64,000 nt of DNA from NCBI GenBank assembly GCA_937923325.1, contig CAKZUQ010000027.1, forward strand, positions 1 to 64,000, in the 5' to 3' direction. Positions 18,432 through 26,929 of the stretch are shown one piece after another. The position numbers and the translations under genes were made by a program. Numbering within the stretch: position 1 is the first letter of the stretch; each line of letters starts with the position of its first letter. This DNA comes from an uncultured Bacteriovoracaceae bacterium (GTDB lineage: Bacteria; Bdellovibrionota; Bacteriovoracia; Bacteriovoracales; Bacteriovoracaceae). A model generated the notes under the pieces. The model was not told the origin of the DNA and searched no databases. It saw nothing but the letters and a program-made list of their open reading frames with translations.

Positions 18432-19128
18432 AGACTTTTACTTTTGCACAAGATAGGGCAAGAGCTTGATTTTTATTATAAAAATCAATGAGCCTATGAC
18501 ACTCATTAACTATCTCGCTGTTTGTAGTAAATTCTGATGGTTCTTCTTTAGCACTACTTGCAAATATCTCAAAGTTATCAACTATAGTGTCGAGCTGACA
18601 AAGTTTACCATTAACAAGATATTGATCTTCGTATTTCTCACTTATTTCAGTTCTTATTTCATTCTCATCTTTTAAGTGTTTCTTAGGCAAATTAAAAATA
18701 TTACTTAAAAAGAGTCTTTGATCTTTATTTTTCATACACTTTGAATATTGAACTCCGCGAATATAGTATAATTGTTGTTGAATATCTGTAAGCATATCTT
18801 TAAGTCTAGATTTAGCCTCACTAGTATTTACTTTGCAAAATATATCTTTATCGAGGTGTCTTTTAGAAATTCTAGCTAGAACTTCAAATTTTTTTGAAAG
18901 TTTTACTTTTAATTTTTCGAGATTTTTGCTTTTATCGTTTTTTGGTAATGAGTCAAAAGAGCTTTCTAAGTTACTGTAATAACTATTAATTCTATTACTG
19001 TATTGAGTTCTAGTCACTTGTGTAAGTGAGTCTAGGTAATATCCATAAACTCCAAGTTTACAGAGGTCCTGAGCGAAAATTGAGGTTGAAACTATTGAAA
19101 GAATTAAAATGATTAATAATCTTTTCAT
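18421..19128 (-). CDS. Exported helical protein of unknown function
   Basis: 235 residues. Signal peptide about 1-19 ending SIFAQ, so mature Gln at +1 is likely. The rest is hydrophilic, Lys/Glu-rich and helical, with six Cys after the signal (CKLGVYGYY, FCKVN, SKCMKN, LCQLD, NECHRL, LSCAKV) that may pair in the periplasm. No family recognised. Monocistronic on the minus strand; the gene at 19244 lies upstream with its own terminator. Confidence 0.65.
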   Translation of the reverse strand: MKRLLIILILSIVSTSIFAQDLCKLGVYGYYLDSLTQVTRTQYSNRINSYYSNLESSFDSLPKNDKSKNLEKLKVKLSKKFEVLARISKRHLDKDIFCKVNTSEAKSRLKDMLTDIQQQLYYIRGVQYSKCMKNKDQRLFLSNIFNLPKKHLKDENEIRTEISEKYEDQYLVNGKLCQLDTIVDNFEIFASSAKEEPSEFTTNSEIVNECHRLIDFYNKNQALALSCAKVKVSKI

Positions 19129-19189
19129 ATTTTGACTATATATTAAAACATATATCTACGAAAAAACGGTTACTTGGAGTGGTTGAGTA

Positions 19190-19229
19190 TGACAAAGAAA
19201 GAAGGCACCAGCTTTAAAAGCTAATGCCT
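19190..19229 (-). terminator. Rho-independent terminator of the small exported protein gene
   Basis: Read on the minus strand, AGGCA...AGCTTT and AAAGCT...TGCCT form a long hairpin (19203-19229) with one internal mismatch, followed by the T-rich run TTCTTTCTTTG. It lies 15 bases beyond the stop at 19244. Confidence 0.7.
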
Positions 19230-19243
19230 GTATATAAAAAGTT

Positions 19244-19564
19244 CTAGTTTTCTAAAGTAATTTTGTACTTTCCTGCGCATAGGTAACCACTTAGAGTTTC
19301 ACCTTTTGTTATTTCACAGTCGTGACCATTAACTAATGGAAAGTCTATTCCTTTTTGAATCACTTCTTGTTTGTCTAGAAGTGAAAATATATTTGATGAA
19401 TAATGTGAAATACTTTCCTCTGATATATAAGCAACACAGTAGTGCATTGAATCTGTTTGAACGCTAGTAATTTTGGCAATGATTTGTGCCTCTCCATTTG
19501 GACAGTTAGAAGCAAATGCTGAAAATTGAAATAAAGTGATTGTTAAAAGTAATAGTTTCTTCAT
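19244..19564 (-). CDS. Small exported protein of unknown function
   Basis: 106 residues with a signal peptide (1-18, ending SAFA) and a compact mature part with four Cys (NCPNGEA, HYCVAY, HDCEIT, LCAGKY), probably two disulfides. AGGAGT precedes the ATG by 7 bases. It is monocistronic, with a terminator downstream. Function not recognisable. Confidence 0.65.
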   Translation of the reverse strand: MKKLLLLTITLFQFSAFASNCPNGEAQIIAKITSVQTDSMHYCVAYISEESISHYSSNIFSLLDKQEVIQKGIDFPLVNGHDCEITKGETLSGYLCAGKYKITLEN

Positions 19565-19697
19565 GGTAACTCCTGGCTAACTTGCCTTTTATGTTTAAAG
19601 CATATGTAGCACAGGAGTTAAGTTTGAACTAATTAAGTCGTAGTTAATGTAAAAAATTCATTCACTAGAGCTGTGAGTTTCTGTAATTTAGTTTTGA

Positions 19698-20741
19698 TTA
19701 AACTAAATTTCCGTTCTCACCAATAATACTTAAAATTTCTTTATCTAATTGGTCCTGACTTGTGTCAATATCGTAACCCATTTCAGTCATCCATTCATCA
19801 TTGTAGATCTTTCCTGAATATCTATTTCCATAGTCATGAAGAAGAATAAGTATTTTCTCTGGCTTTTCTAGCTCTTTTGCATATCTAATTGCGGCCATAA
19901 CTGAAGCTGCTGCAGATCCACCAGTATAAACACCTTCTTCTTTAAGAAGTTTTCTTGTAAAGTGAAAAGACTCTTCATCTTCAACCATTAAAAACTTATC
20001 AATGACATCAAACTTAACATTTTCAGGAAGAAAGTCTTCACCAATACCTTCAAGAACATAACCGTGAGCACCAGTCATATCACCAGTCTCATGATACTTT
20101 TTAAGAATTGAACCTTTACAGTCAACACCAATAATATTTACCTTAGGCATTTTTTCTTTTAGGTACTTACCAATACCTGAGATTGTTCCACCTGTTCCTA
20201 CTGGAGCAATAAATGTATCAAATTTACCTTCAGTTTGTTCGAAGATTTCTGGACCAGTTTGTTCGTAGTGACAAAGACCATTGTTTACATTGTCGTATTG
20301 ATTAACAAAGTATGAGTTTGGAAGTTTTCCAAGAGCTGCTGCTACAGAATAATAGCTTCTAGGATCTTCTGGCTCTACATTTGTAGGGCACATAATAACT
20401 TTGGCTCCAAATGCTTTTAATGTATCAACTTTTTCTTTTGATTGCTTATCGGCCATAACAAAGACACATTTGTAACCGTGAGTATTTGCATAAAGGAGTA
20501 TTCCAATACCTGTATTACCTGATGTACATTCAACAATTGTTCCACCTGGCTTTAGTTGTCCACTCTCTACAGCTTTTTGAATCATAAATACACCCATACG
20601 ATCTTTTGTTGATCCTCCAGGGTTTAAATATTCTAACTTTACATAGATCTGTGAATCAACATCTTTTGCAATATTTTGTAATTCAATTATTGGTGTGTTT
20701 CCAATTGCATCGATTATGCATGTACCTTTAAATTTATCCAT
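19698..20741 (-). CDS. PLP-dependent cystathionine beta-synthase / cysteine synthase
   Basis: 347 residues of the fold type II PLP family. PLP Lys46 lies in GGSTKDRMG, the substrate loop TSGNTG at about 73-78, the phosphate loop PVGTGGTISG at about 186, and GGSAAAS near the C-terminus. EPEDPRSYYSVA and DYGNRYSGK are closer to cystathionine beta-synthase than to CysK, but the C-terminal Bateman module is absent; either activity (serine plus homocysteine, or O-acetylserine plus sulfide) is possible. AGGAGA precedes the ATG. It is the last gene of a five-gene minus-strand run, 12 bases after an ArsA-like gene. The functional link is unclear. Confidence 0.85.
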   Translation of the reverse strand: MDKFKGTCIIDAIGNTPIIELQNIAKDVDSQIYVKLEYLNPGGSTKDRMGVFMIQKAVESGQLKPGGTIVECTSGNTGIGILLYANTHGYKCVFVMADKQSKEKVDTLKAFGAKVIMCPTNVEPEDPRSYYSVAAALGKLPNSYFVNQYDNVNNGLCHYEQTGPEIFEQTEGKFDTFIAPVGTGGTISGIGKYLKEKMPKVNIIGVDCKGSILKKYHETGDMTGAHGYVLEGIGEDFLPENVKFDVIDKFLMVEDEESFHFTRKLLKEEGVYTGGSAAASVMAAIRYAKELEKPEKILILLHDYGNRYSGKIYNDEWMTEMGYDIDTSQDQLDKEILSIIGENGNLV

Positions 20742-20753
20742 TATATCTCCTAA

Positions 20754-21818
20754 TTATTTTGAAATCTCAATTTTCTTCCATTGGCTTATAAGCTCTTTGA
20801 CATGATCAAGAGGAGATACCTTTAGTACTTCCGAGAACTCAAGAACGTTTTGAAATTTTTGTTTCATATGTTTTTTTAAATCATTTTCTCTGTGAGAAAA
20901 ACTTTCTTTTAATTTAAGTGCAAGTTGATCTCCTTGTTGTGGAGTCCAATTTGAAAGTTTTTCATCTAGACACTTGTTAAGAATGACATAGGTCTGATTG
21001 TCTAATAAATCTTTTGCATGATCTCTAAGATCAAGAGCTTCTTTCATTTTGTTTTGATCGACACTTGTTACGAGGTACCAGTTTGATTTTGTATGGTCTT
21101 TTAATTCTTTTTGAAGGTTTAGAGCAGAGACAAAAGAGTCTTTACTTTGATAAATAGCTCCAACAGCTTCCATAAAGTCTTCAACAAATTTTCCACCTGT
21201 TACTTTTTGCAAGTATCCCATCAGCTTTTTTACACCACCAGAAACAACCATCGTCATTAATTTTCTTCCAGCTCCCGCTGAACTTTTATTTGATTTCTTT
21301 CCAATATAATTAAAAATATCGACAAAGGTTTGATCAAAGAAAGTTCTGATCTTATCTACACTCTCTAAAAAATCAAGAAAGTGGCTTCCAGGAGGAGTAT
21401 CAAGAACAATCGTGTCATAAATTTCTTTATCTAAATTCATTTGTAATTCAACAATAGATAAAATTTCATTTAGGCCACCATAGGGTTTACCTAAAATTTT
21501 CATAATTCTACTTTGAGCTACAGCTTGAGTATTAGTCTTTTGTGCGATTCTTTTTATTGTTTCTTGAGGATTCATTAAAAGAGCATCAAGTTTTAATTCT
21601 TCGCCTAGACTTAATGGATTTTCTAGTGAAATGACATTCCCTGAATCTTCATCCTTTAAGCCAAGTAATTCTTTGAGTCTTTTTGCTGGATCAATTGTAA
21701 TTAATAAAACACGTTTACCTGTTTGGGCTATTTCAATTGCACGACTAGTGGCCATTGTTGTTTTTCCAACACCACCTGTTCCACTAAAAATTTCGAATTG
21801 TTTACTTACAATTGCCAA
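20754..21818 (-). CDS. ArsA/Get3-family ATPase (catalytically intact copy)
   Basis: 354 residues. Deviant Walker A GTGGVGKTT (about 13-21) with the extra signature Lys/Gly pattern of SIMIBI ATPases, switch I TIDPAKRL with Asp, and switch II DTPPGSHFLDFL. ArsA/Get3 proteins work as dimers of ATPase domains, pumping arsenite with ArsB or chaperoning tail-anchored membrane proteins. The metal/arsenite Cys triad is not evident, so a chaperone-like role is likelier. The start is TTG (21818), as no ATG precedes the nucleotide loop. It sits 48 bases after a second ArsA-like gene; the pair may form a heterodimer. Confidence 0.85.
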   Translation of the reverse strand: MAIVSKQFEIFSGTGGVGKTTMATSRAIEIAQTGKRVLLITIDPAKRLKELLGLKDEDSGNVISLENPLSLGEELKLDALLMNPQETIKRIAQKTNTQAVAQSRIMKILGKPYGGLNEILSIVELQMNLDKEIYDTIVLDTPPGSHFLDFLESVDKIRTFFDQTFVDIFNYIGKKSNKSSAGAGRKLMTMVVSGGVKKLMGYLQKVTGGKFVEDFMEAVGAIYQSKDSFVSALNLQKELKDHTKSNWYLVTSVDQNKMKEALDLRDHAKDLLDNQTYVILNKCLDEKLSNWTPQQGDQLALKLKESFSHRENDLKKHMKQKFQNVLEFSEVLKVSPLDHVKELISQWKKIEISK

Positions 21819-21866
21819 ACTAACTTCTTTTTTAAGAGTTCAATATTCCATGTTTTATATTGGATC

Positions 21867-22697
21867 TTATACTAAACTTTCTATCAATGGTACAAGGTCT
21901 TTTGAAATTTGTTCCTTAGAAATTGAAGGGGAGTGTGACACATATGCAGCAATTGTGTCAGAGTGTTCTTTTACAACTTCTTGTTCGTTTAAGATTTTGT
22001 TCTGTAAGAACTCTGGGAGCACTGAGTCTTCTATTCTATCTATATCATGGAATGTGTTGTTACATATAATTTTTGTGTGAATTTGTGTGATTTTCTGAAG
22101 ACTCTTATTTAAGTCTTGGCTTTCGTGTACTGCCATCATTGTAGGGATAGTTAGTATATTAACCTGAAGGAAGTTTTCAGAGAACATGAGGTCGATCATC
22201 TTTTTAGTATCATCAAAAACAACTCCAGATTGAAAAATTTCACTGAAATTGTGAGTCGCTTCGAGCATTGTTAAAGCATGTCCAGAAGAAGGAGAGTCTA
22301 GAATTAAAGTTAATTCTGGATCCTCGTTTAAATACTCTAAAATTCTTCCTAGATAGATTAAATAGTTAAAGCCAGGAATCATATTAACTAGAGCTTTAAA
22401 AAATGGAGTTTTTACAACCCACTTACCGATAGTTGCTGACTTCAGTTTTTTAGAAACATAAGTCTTTGCGCATTCACTTAAATCTAAGCCAATAGTTTCA
22501 ACTCCTAGCTGCCTGCCAAGTTCCTGTCCTTGATCAACTGGGGTAGACTTCTTATCTGAAATAGAACTAGATTCAAAGTAAACGTATTTAACTTTTCGAT
22601 TTTGACTTTGTAGGTACTTAGCAAATGAGAAAGATAGAGTCGTTTTACCAACTCCACCTTTTCCTGTGAAAATATAAAAATTTTTTATTTTATCCAC
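21867..22697 (-). CDS. ArsA/Get3-family ATPase (copy with altered switch I)
   Basis: 276 residues, shorter than its downstream partner. Walker A GKGGVGKTT is intact and switch II reads DSPSSGHAL, but the switch I region reads YFESSS where the partner has TIDPAK, so the Asp that polarises the attacking water is missing. It may bind but not turn over ATP and act as a regulatory half of a heterodimer. GTG start with AGGA 6 bases upstream. Second from the 3-prime end of the PhaR/OMP/ArsA/ArsA/CBS operon in gene order on the minus strand, before 20754. Confidence 0.82.
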   Translation of the reverse strand: MDKIKNFYIFTGKGGVGKTTLSFSFAKYLQSQNRKVKYVYFESSSISDKKSTPVDQGQELGRQLGVETIGLDLSECAKTYVSKKLKSATIGKWVVKTPFFKALVNMIPGFNYLIYLGRILEYLNEDPELTLILDSPSSGHALTMLEATHNFSEIFQSGVVFDDTKKMIDLMFSENFLQVNILTIPTMMAVHESQDLNKSLQKITQIHTKIICNNTFHDIDRIEDSVLPEFLQNKILNEQEVVKEHSDTIAAYVSHSPSISKEQISKDLVPLIESLV

Positions 22698-22718
22698 TAT
22701 TTATCCTATATTAGGATA

Positions 22719-23348
22719 TTAAAACAGATACATTGCTGTAAGTAAAAGTTTCGCGTACGAACCTCTAATATCAGCAGTTTCCTCTTGTTTTACTTCAAAT
22801 GGTTTATGATATTGAGCAATAAGCCCAATTACCATTTTATGATTTAATCTGAGGTCAGCACCTGCCCCAAGATTAAAACCAAAAGTATTCTTAACCTTCG
22901 ATTTAACTTTCTCGCTCGCTATTTGTGGAGAGTAAAACCCTAGGCCACCAAGTAAAAATGGAGAGAAAGCATCAAATTCGTAAGAACGAGCTTTAATACT
23001 CATTGTATAACCTCGTAGCCAAACTTCTTTATCAGCATATTCATGATGAGAAGAGTGAAGGTTAATTAATAAATCAAATGAGTAACTTGCAGTGTAAGTA
23101 TAAAGAAAGTCAGCAGTGATTTTATTGTCACCATAGTTTTCAAACTGGCCAAGTAAAAAAGTTTGACCTAATCCAATACCAATAGCGTGTTTGTGAATTT
23201 CTCTTTCTGCTGAACGAATAGCGCTAGAAGCAATTTCTTTAGCTTCTTCTTGCGCCTTTTGCTTTAGACTAGCTGCGTTTGAGTTTGGACTATAAACGTA
23301 AAAACTCATGGCCACAAGGACCATGAGTTTTGAGATATGTTTTAACAT
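22719..23348 (-). CDS. Probable outer-membrane beta-barrel protein
   Basis: 209 residues with a signal peptide (about 1-25, ending SNAA), a short charged helix (KQKAQEEAKEIASSAIRSAE), then alternating amphipathic strands typical of an eight-stranded barrel, ending in the aromatic LLLTAMYLF. Phe at the last position is the usual BAM recognition signal. It lies between the PhaR-like gene and the two ArsA-like genes with 21-base gaps, so it is co-transcribed. Confidence 0.7.
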   Translation of the reverse strand: MLKHISKLMVLVAMSFYVYSPNSNAASLKQKAQEEAKEIASSAIRSAEREIHKHAIGIGLGQTFLLGQFENYGDNKITADFLYTYTASYSFDLLINLHSSHHEYADKEVWLRGYTMSIKARSYEFDAFSPFLLGGLGFYSPQIASEKVKSKVKNTFGFNLGAGADLRLNHKMVIGLIAQYHKPFEVKQEETADIRGSYAKLLLTAMYLF

Positions 23349-23369
23349 ATAATTATTTCTCTTTTTTAA

Positions 23370-23786
23370 TTAGTTAAGAGTTGTAGAAGTTTCCATGTTG
23401 TTAAGTGTATTAACAGCATTGCTCATGAAAGCTGGAGTAATTTCTTCTTTTACTTCCTCTTTCTTTTCTACGATTGCTTTAGGGAAGTCTAATCCCATTT
23501 CAGCTTCAAGACCTCTGATGTAACCAGTTAAAGTACCTTCTTCAGATCTGATAACTCTTTTTAGTAACTCTGTGTCACCAGCTTTTAAAGATTTTCTTTC
23601 TTGGTCAGCTAATAATTGAAGTTGAGTTGTATAAGTAATATCGTTTTTCGTTTTGTTATCGATTACTTGAATTTCATTACCTTCTCTAACGATCTGAGCA
23701 ATTTCTTCAAGAGTTACATAACAAGATTGAAATGTGTCATAAAGCTTTCTGTTTTGGTACCTTTTGATGATTCTAACGTCTTTCAT
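23370..23786 (-). CDS. PhaR-type polyhydroxyalkanoate synthesis regulator
   Basis: 138 residues. The first 60, MKDVRIIKRYQNRKLYDT and onward, match the PHB/PHA accumulation regulator DNA-binding domain (PHB_acc_N), with IKRYxNRKLYDT and YVTLEEI hallmarks. The usual second PHB_acc domain is replaced by a Glu/Lys-rich tail. Classical PhaR represses phasin genes and binds polyester granules, but no PHA synthase or phasin gene is in the window. As first gene of the operon it may regulate its own transcript. AGGGGA lies upstream of the ATG. Shorter than typical PhaR. Confidence 0.85.
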   Translation of the reverse strand: MKDVRIIKRYQNRKLYDTFQSCYVTLEEIAQIVREGNEIQVIDNKTKNDITYTTQLQLLADQERKSLKAGDTELLKRVIRSEEGTLTGYIRGLEAEMGLDFPKAIVEKKEEVKEEITPAFMSNAVNTLNNMETSTTLN

Positions 23787-24222
23787 GTTGGTTTTCCCCT
23801 ATTTTTTCTTTCCCTTGGCTCTTAAATACAAAGCTAGGTTACGTTCGACTTGTATTAATAAAATTTGTTTAAGTTTAATTTCTTAATCAAAATAGCGATT
23901 AATTAAATAACGCTTAAGCTCAAATTCTAAAGTGCTCATGTAATACAAGACATAGGCGAAAAAAGTCAACCCACTTAGTCAAAAAAACGTCAATTTTTTG
24001 AATTTAAATAAAAATTAAGTAAATTCTACATGTCGCAATGAGTAAAAAATGCGAAAACTAGTACCAACTAAGTATTAGTTTTAAGAATACTGGCCTAAAT
24101 GGGAAATATTCTCCTGATTAATAACAATTTATTAAATCTTGTAATGCAGGTGGCAGTAAGCTCCGAGAAGGTATTGAGGAAAAATACTAAAGATTTTAGT
24201 TATTTAGAAATTAGGGAATACC
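23787..24222. other. Non-coding divergent intergenic region
   Basis: 436 bases between the minus-strand PhaR-like gene and the plus-strand TPR lipoprotein. It is very AT-rich. AAAACTA (24054-24060) and TAGTTTT (24076-24082) form an inverted repeat with a 15-base spacer, possibly an operator or hairpin. An open frame at 24099-24290 has neither domain nor good ribosome-binding site and overlaps the real start at 24223. I see no confident promoter hexamers, though two divergent promoters must be here. Confidence 0.4.
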
Positions 24223-26094
24223 ATGACCAAGTTGATTTTATTTTGCCAGTTAAGCCTTCTATCACTACTGATGGTGTCTTGCGCTACTAATGTGAACTCC
24301 AGCAAAGGAAGGACCACAAGCGGTAAGCAGCTGACTCAACAAGAAGTAAAAGCTTTGAATGACCAGGCCATAGAAAAGGTATCGGAAAAGCTAAAAGAGC
24401 TTACAATTGCTGCAAAGGCCTCAGGACAGGACAAGATTAACTACTTATCAAGTGATATGTTTCTAAAAGCTAACTCTGCTCAAATGGAAGGAGACTATCA
24501 AACGGCTAACTTAATTTACTCACACCTTGTAACATTAGTGCCAAAGGATAATTTTGTTAAAAAGAAATATGCGGTTAGTTTGATAAGAACTGGAGACCTG
24601 GATCAATCAGAAAAATTATTAGAAGAAGTTTTTAAAGACTCAAAGGGTAAAGATTCACAAATAGGGTTAATCCTAGCGGGAGTTTACTCAAGCTTAGGGA
24701 AGTCAGTTAAGTCTAAAAATGTTTATAAAAAGTTACTTTCTATAAATAAGAAAAACGAAGATGCCTGTGTCTTTTTAGGTAAGGCGTATGCACTTGAAAA
24801 TAAATTTAAAAAAGCTGTTTCGACATTAAAAACTTGTGAAAAAAGAATGAAGGGAAAAGGTATATTCTCTTATTATATTGGCAAGATGTATGTTGATAAG
24901 GGAAACCTCAAGCTAGCTCAAAGATATTTTAAAAGGTCGGCTAAATTAGAGCCAGGATTTAGTCAGTCTACTATGGCGCTTGGAATTATTTATGAGGAAA
25001 AGAAACAAAATAAGCAAGCGATTAAAACTTATAAAAAATATTTAAAGAAATATCCAAATGATAATCTTATTTTAAATAGAGTTGTTCAACTATTATTCTC
25101 AACAGAAAAGTTTGATGAGGTTGTTCCATATGCAGAAAAACTAAGTGACTTTGAGCCAGATAATTTAAACTTAAAAGTTAAGCTAGGAATTCTCTATACA
25201 GATGTGAAGGAATACTCAAAAGCGATTTCAATTTTTAAAACAATTCTCGCTCAAGTTCCAGCGAATGATAAAATTCTTTATTACTTAGGTGCTATTTATC
25301 AAGAGATTGAAGAATATGAGAATGCTATAGAGTACTTCACAATGGTTCCTACAGAGAGTGGACTCTACCAAGATAGTTCTGTGCAGGTGGCCCAAATGCT
25401 TAGTACTTTAGCTCAAGTTGAAGTGCTAGAGTCTGGTAAAGAAGGTAAGTTCCATAAAAAGTTTTTAACATTTGTGGATGATAAAATTAATAATCTTGAA
25501 AAATTAAAAGTTGAGTTTAGCGTAGTAAAGGCAGGCTATTTTGAAAATATAAACTACTTGGATAATGCTATCACTTCACTAGAGTCTATAAGTTCTAGTG
25601 AGAGCTTCACTGAAAATCATAAATATTACTTAGCTTCTTTATATGAAAAAGGACAAGACTTTAAAAAATCGACAGACCTTATCTTTGAAGTCTTAGAAAA
25701 AGAGCCAGATAATGCTCATGCTTGGAACTTTCTTGGCTATTCCTTATTAGAAAGAGGTGTTGAGCTTGATAAGGCTTTTGAGTACATAAGTAAGGCCGTA
25801 AAACTATCTCCTAAGGATGGCTATATTAGAGACTCTTTAGGCTGGTATTATTTTAAAGTTGGAAGAGTTTCAGATGCGTTAGATGAATTACAAAAGGCTG
25901 TGAAGTACGAACCAAATGATGTTTCTATCCAAAAACATTTAGCAATTATTTATACTGCTAAAAAAGATTTTGGAACAGCTAAGAAGTATATTGTTGAAGC
26001 TCTAAAACATGCAAAACAAGAGAATGAACGAAAAGAACTTTATGAAGTTCTTAAGAGTTTAGAGTCAAAAAGGATTCCAGCTTCTTTTAAATAA
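24223..26094 (+). CDS. TPR-repeat lipoprotein
   Basis: 623 residues. Lipobox LMVSC with Cys20, then about ten tetratricopeptide repeats from residue 70 to the end, e.g. KKAVSTLKTCEKRMKGKG, LAQRYFKRSAKLEPG, KQAIKTYKKYLKKYPND, DKAFEYISKAVKLSPKDG and SDALDELQKAVKYEPND. TPR lipoproteins of this size usually scaffold envelope complexes at the outer membrane. ATG with TTAGGGA upstream. A second lipoprotein gene follows 45 bases later and is probably co-transcribed. The exact partner is not evident. Confidence 0.88.
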   Translation: MTKLILFCQLSLLSLLMVSCATNVNSSKGRTTSGKQLTQQEVKALNDQAIEKVSEKLKELTIAAKASGQDKINYLSSDMFLKANSAQMEGDYQTANLIYSHLVTLVPKDNFVKKKYAVSLIRTGDLDQSEKLLEEVFKDSKGKDSQIGLILAGVYSSLGKSVKSKNVYKKLLSINKKNEDACVFLGKAYALENKFKKAVSTLKTCEKRMKGKGIFSYYIGKMYVDKGNLKLAQRYFKRSAKLEPGFSQSTMALGIIYEEKKQNKQAIKTYKKYLKKYPNDNLILNRVVQLLFSTEKFDEVVPYAEKLSDFEPDNLNLKVKLGILYTDVKEYSKAISIFKTILAQVPANDKILYYLGAIYQEIEEYENAIEYFTMVPTESGLYQDSSVQVAQMLSTLAQVEVLESGKEGKFHKKFLTFVDDKINNLEKLKVEFSVVKAGYFENINYLDNAITSLESISSSESFTENHKYYLASLYEKGQDFKKSTDLIFEVLEKEPDNAHAWNFLGYSLLERGVELDKAFEYISKAVKLSPKDGYIRDSLGWYYFKVGRVSDALDELQKAVKYEPNDVSIQKHLAIIYTAKKDFGTAKKYIVEALKHAKQENERKELYEVLKSLESKRIPASFK

Positions 26095-26139
26095 TCTATT
26101 CTATTTGATTTATTGGTTTATAAAGTTCATAGTTTTCTA

Positions 26140-26769
26140 ATGAACTTTATAAACTCTCAATATTTCCTATTACTTACTTTATTATTTCAACTTTCTTCGT
26201 GTTCTATTTTTAAGTCCACAAGAGTTTCAAAAAACTTAGATAAAGAAATTCAAAATGTGTGTTTGAATTCATATGGTTCGGGAAGAATTATTGTCAATAA
26301 GCACAAATATGTTTTTAGTTTTGACTCTGCTTTAAGTTTGGCCGATCAAAAGTGGATGATGGGCTTAAATTTTCCTGTCTATGGAGAAGAGGTTTTTTCG
26401 TTTGAGTGGGACGAGAATGATTCAACGACTTACAATGCAAGTTTTGAACAAAGAATCTTAAAAGATGCCAGGGGGGTTGACCCAGAAAAACTGGAAGTCT
26501 TTTTAAAGAAGTGGTCAGAGTTTATTTATGAAGTTGTTCAACTTCAATATTCAAAAAAATATGACGCAAAGCTGGATTGGCAGTTATCTTCAAAATATTT
26601 AGAAACATTAACTAAAGTTGATAAAAACAGTAGTGTAAAAATTAGATTTCAAAATAAAACAACCTCTGGTCATTTTGGAAGATTTGATATTGTCTTGCAA
26701 CGCAATAAACATGAAGAAAACTTCAAATTAGAAATGATTGTAAGAAAATGTTTGGAAAAGCCTGAGTAA
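26140..26769 (+). CDS. Lipoprotein of unknown function (possibly LolB-like)
   Basis: 209 residues from ATG 26140, which gives a clean signal with lipobox QLSSC (Cys21); a TTG at 26113 would add nine residues without a better site. The mature part, with GSGRIIVNKHKYVFSFD near the start and alternating beta stretches ending KLEMIVRKC, is reminiscent of LolA/LolB-type antiparallel sheets, but the match is too weak to assert. It follows the TPR lipoprotein in the same direction, and the two probably act at the same membrane. Confidence 0.65.
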   Translation: MNFINSQYFLLLTLLFQLSSCSIFKSTRVSKNLDKEIQNVCLNSYGSGRIIVNKHKYVFSFDSALSLADQKWMMGLNFPVYGEEVFSFEWDENDSTTYNASFEQRILKDARGVDPEKLEVFLKKWSEFIYEVVQLQYSKKYDAKLDWQLSSKYLETLTKVDKNSSVKIRFQNKTTSGHFGRFDIVLQRNKHEENFKLEMIVRKCLEKPE

Positions 26770-26822
26770 AAGGGTCGAATTGGCGGTGATATCTAGTTCA
26801 AAAGAGTGTCAAACTGCACTTC

Positions 26823-26851
26823 TTGTCAGTATTAGGTAGTTTTTATAGAAC
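26823..26851 (+). promoter_or_regulatory. Candidate promoter of the peptide-transporter operon
   Basis: TTGTCA (26823-26828), 17 bases, then TAGAAC (26846-26851). Another possible -10, TATAAG, is at 26902-26907. Between them lies an A12 tract. Confidence 0.4.
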
Positions 26852-26877
26852 CTTTATTAATTCTATTATAGAGTATT

Positions 26878-26889
26878 AAAAAAAAAAAA
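26878..26889 (+). repeat. Homopolymeric A12 tract in the transporter leader/promoter
   Basis: Twelve consecutive A, 40 bases before the ATG at 26930. Such tracts can slip, and can bend DNA or boost promoter binding. Here it lies directly upstream of the possible -10 TATAAG. Confidence 0.8.
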
Positions 26890-26929
26890 TTAATAGATCG
26901 TTATAAGTTAATACAAAGGGGAAATTGAA

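Noticed and set aside
24099..24290. 63-codon open frame before the TPR lipoprotein
   Set aside because: It overlaps the real start, has no recognisable domain, and its composition looks non-coding.
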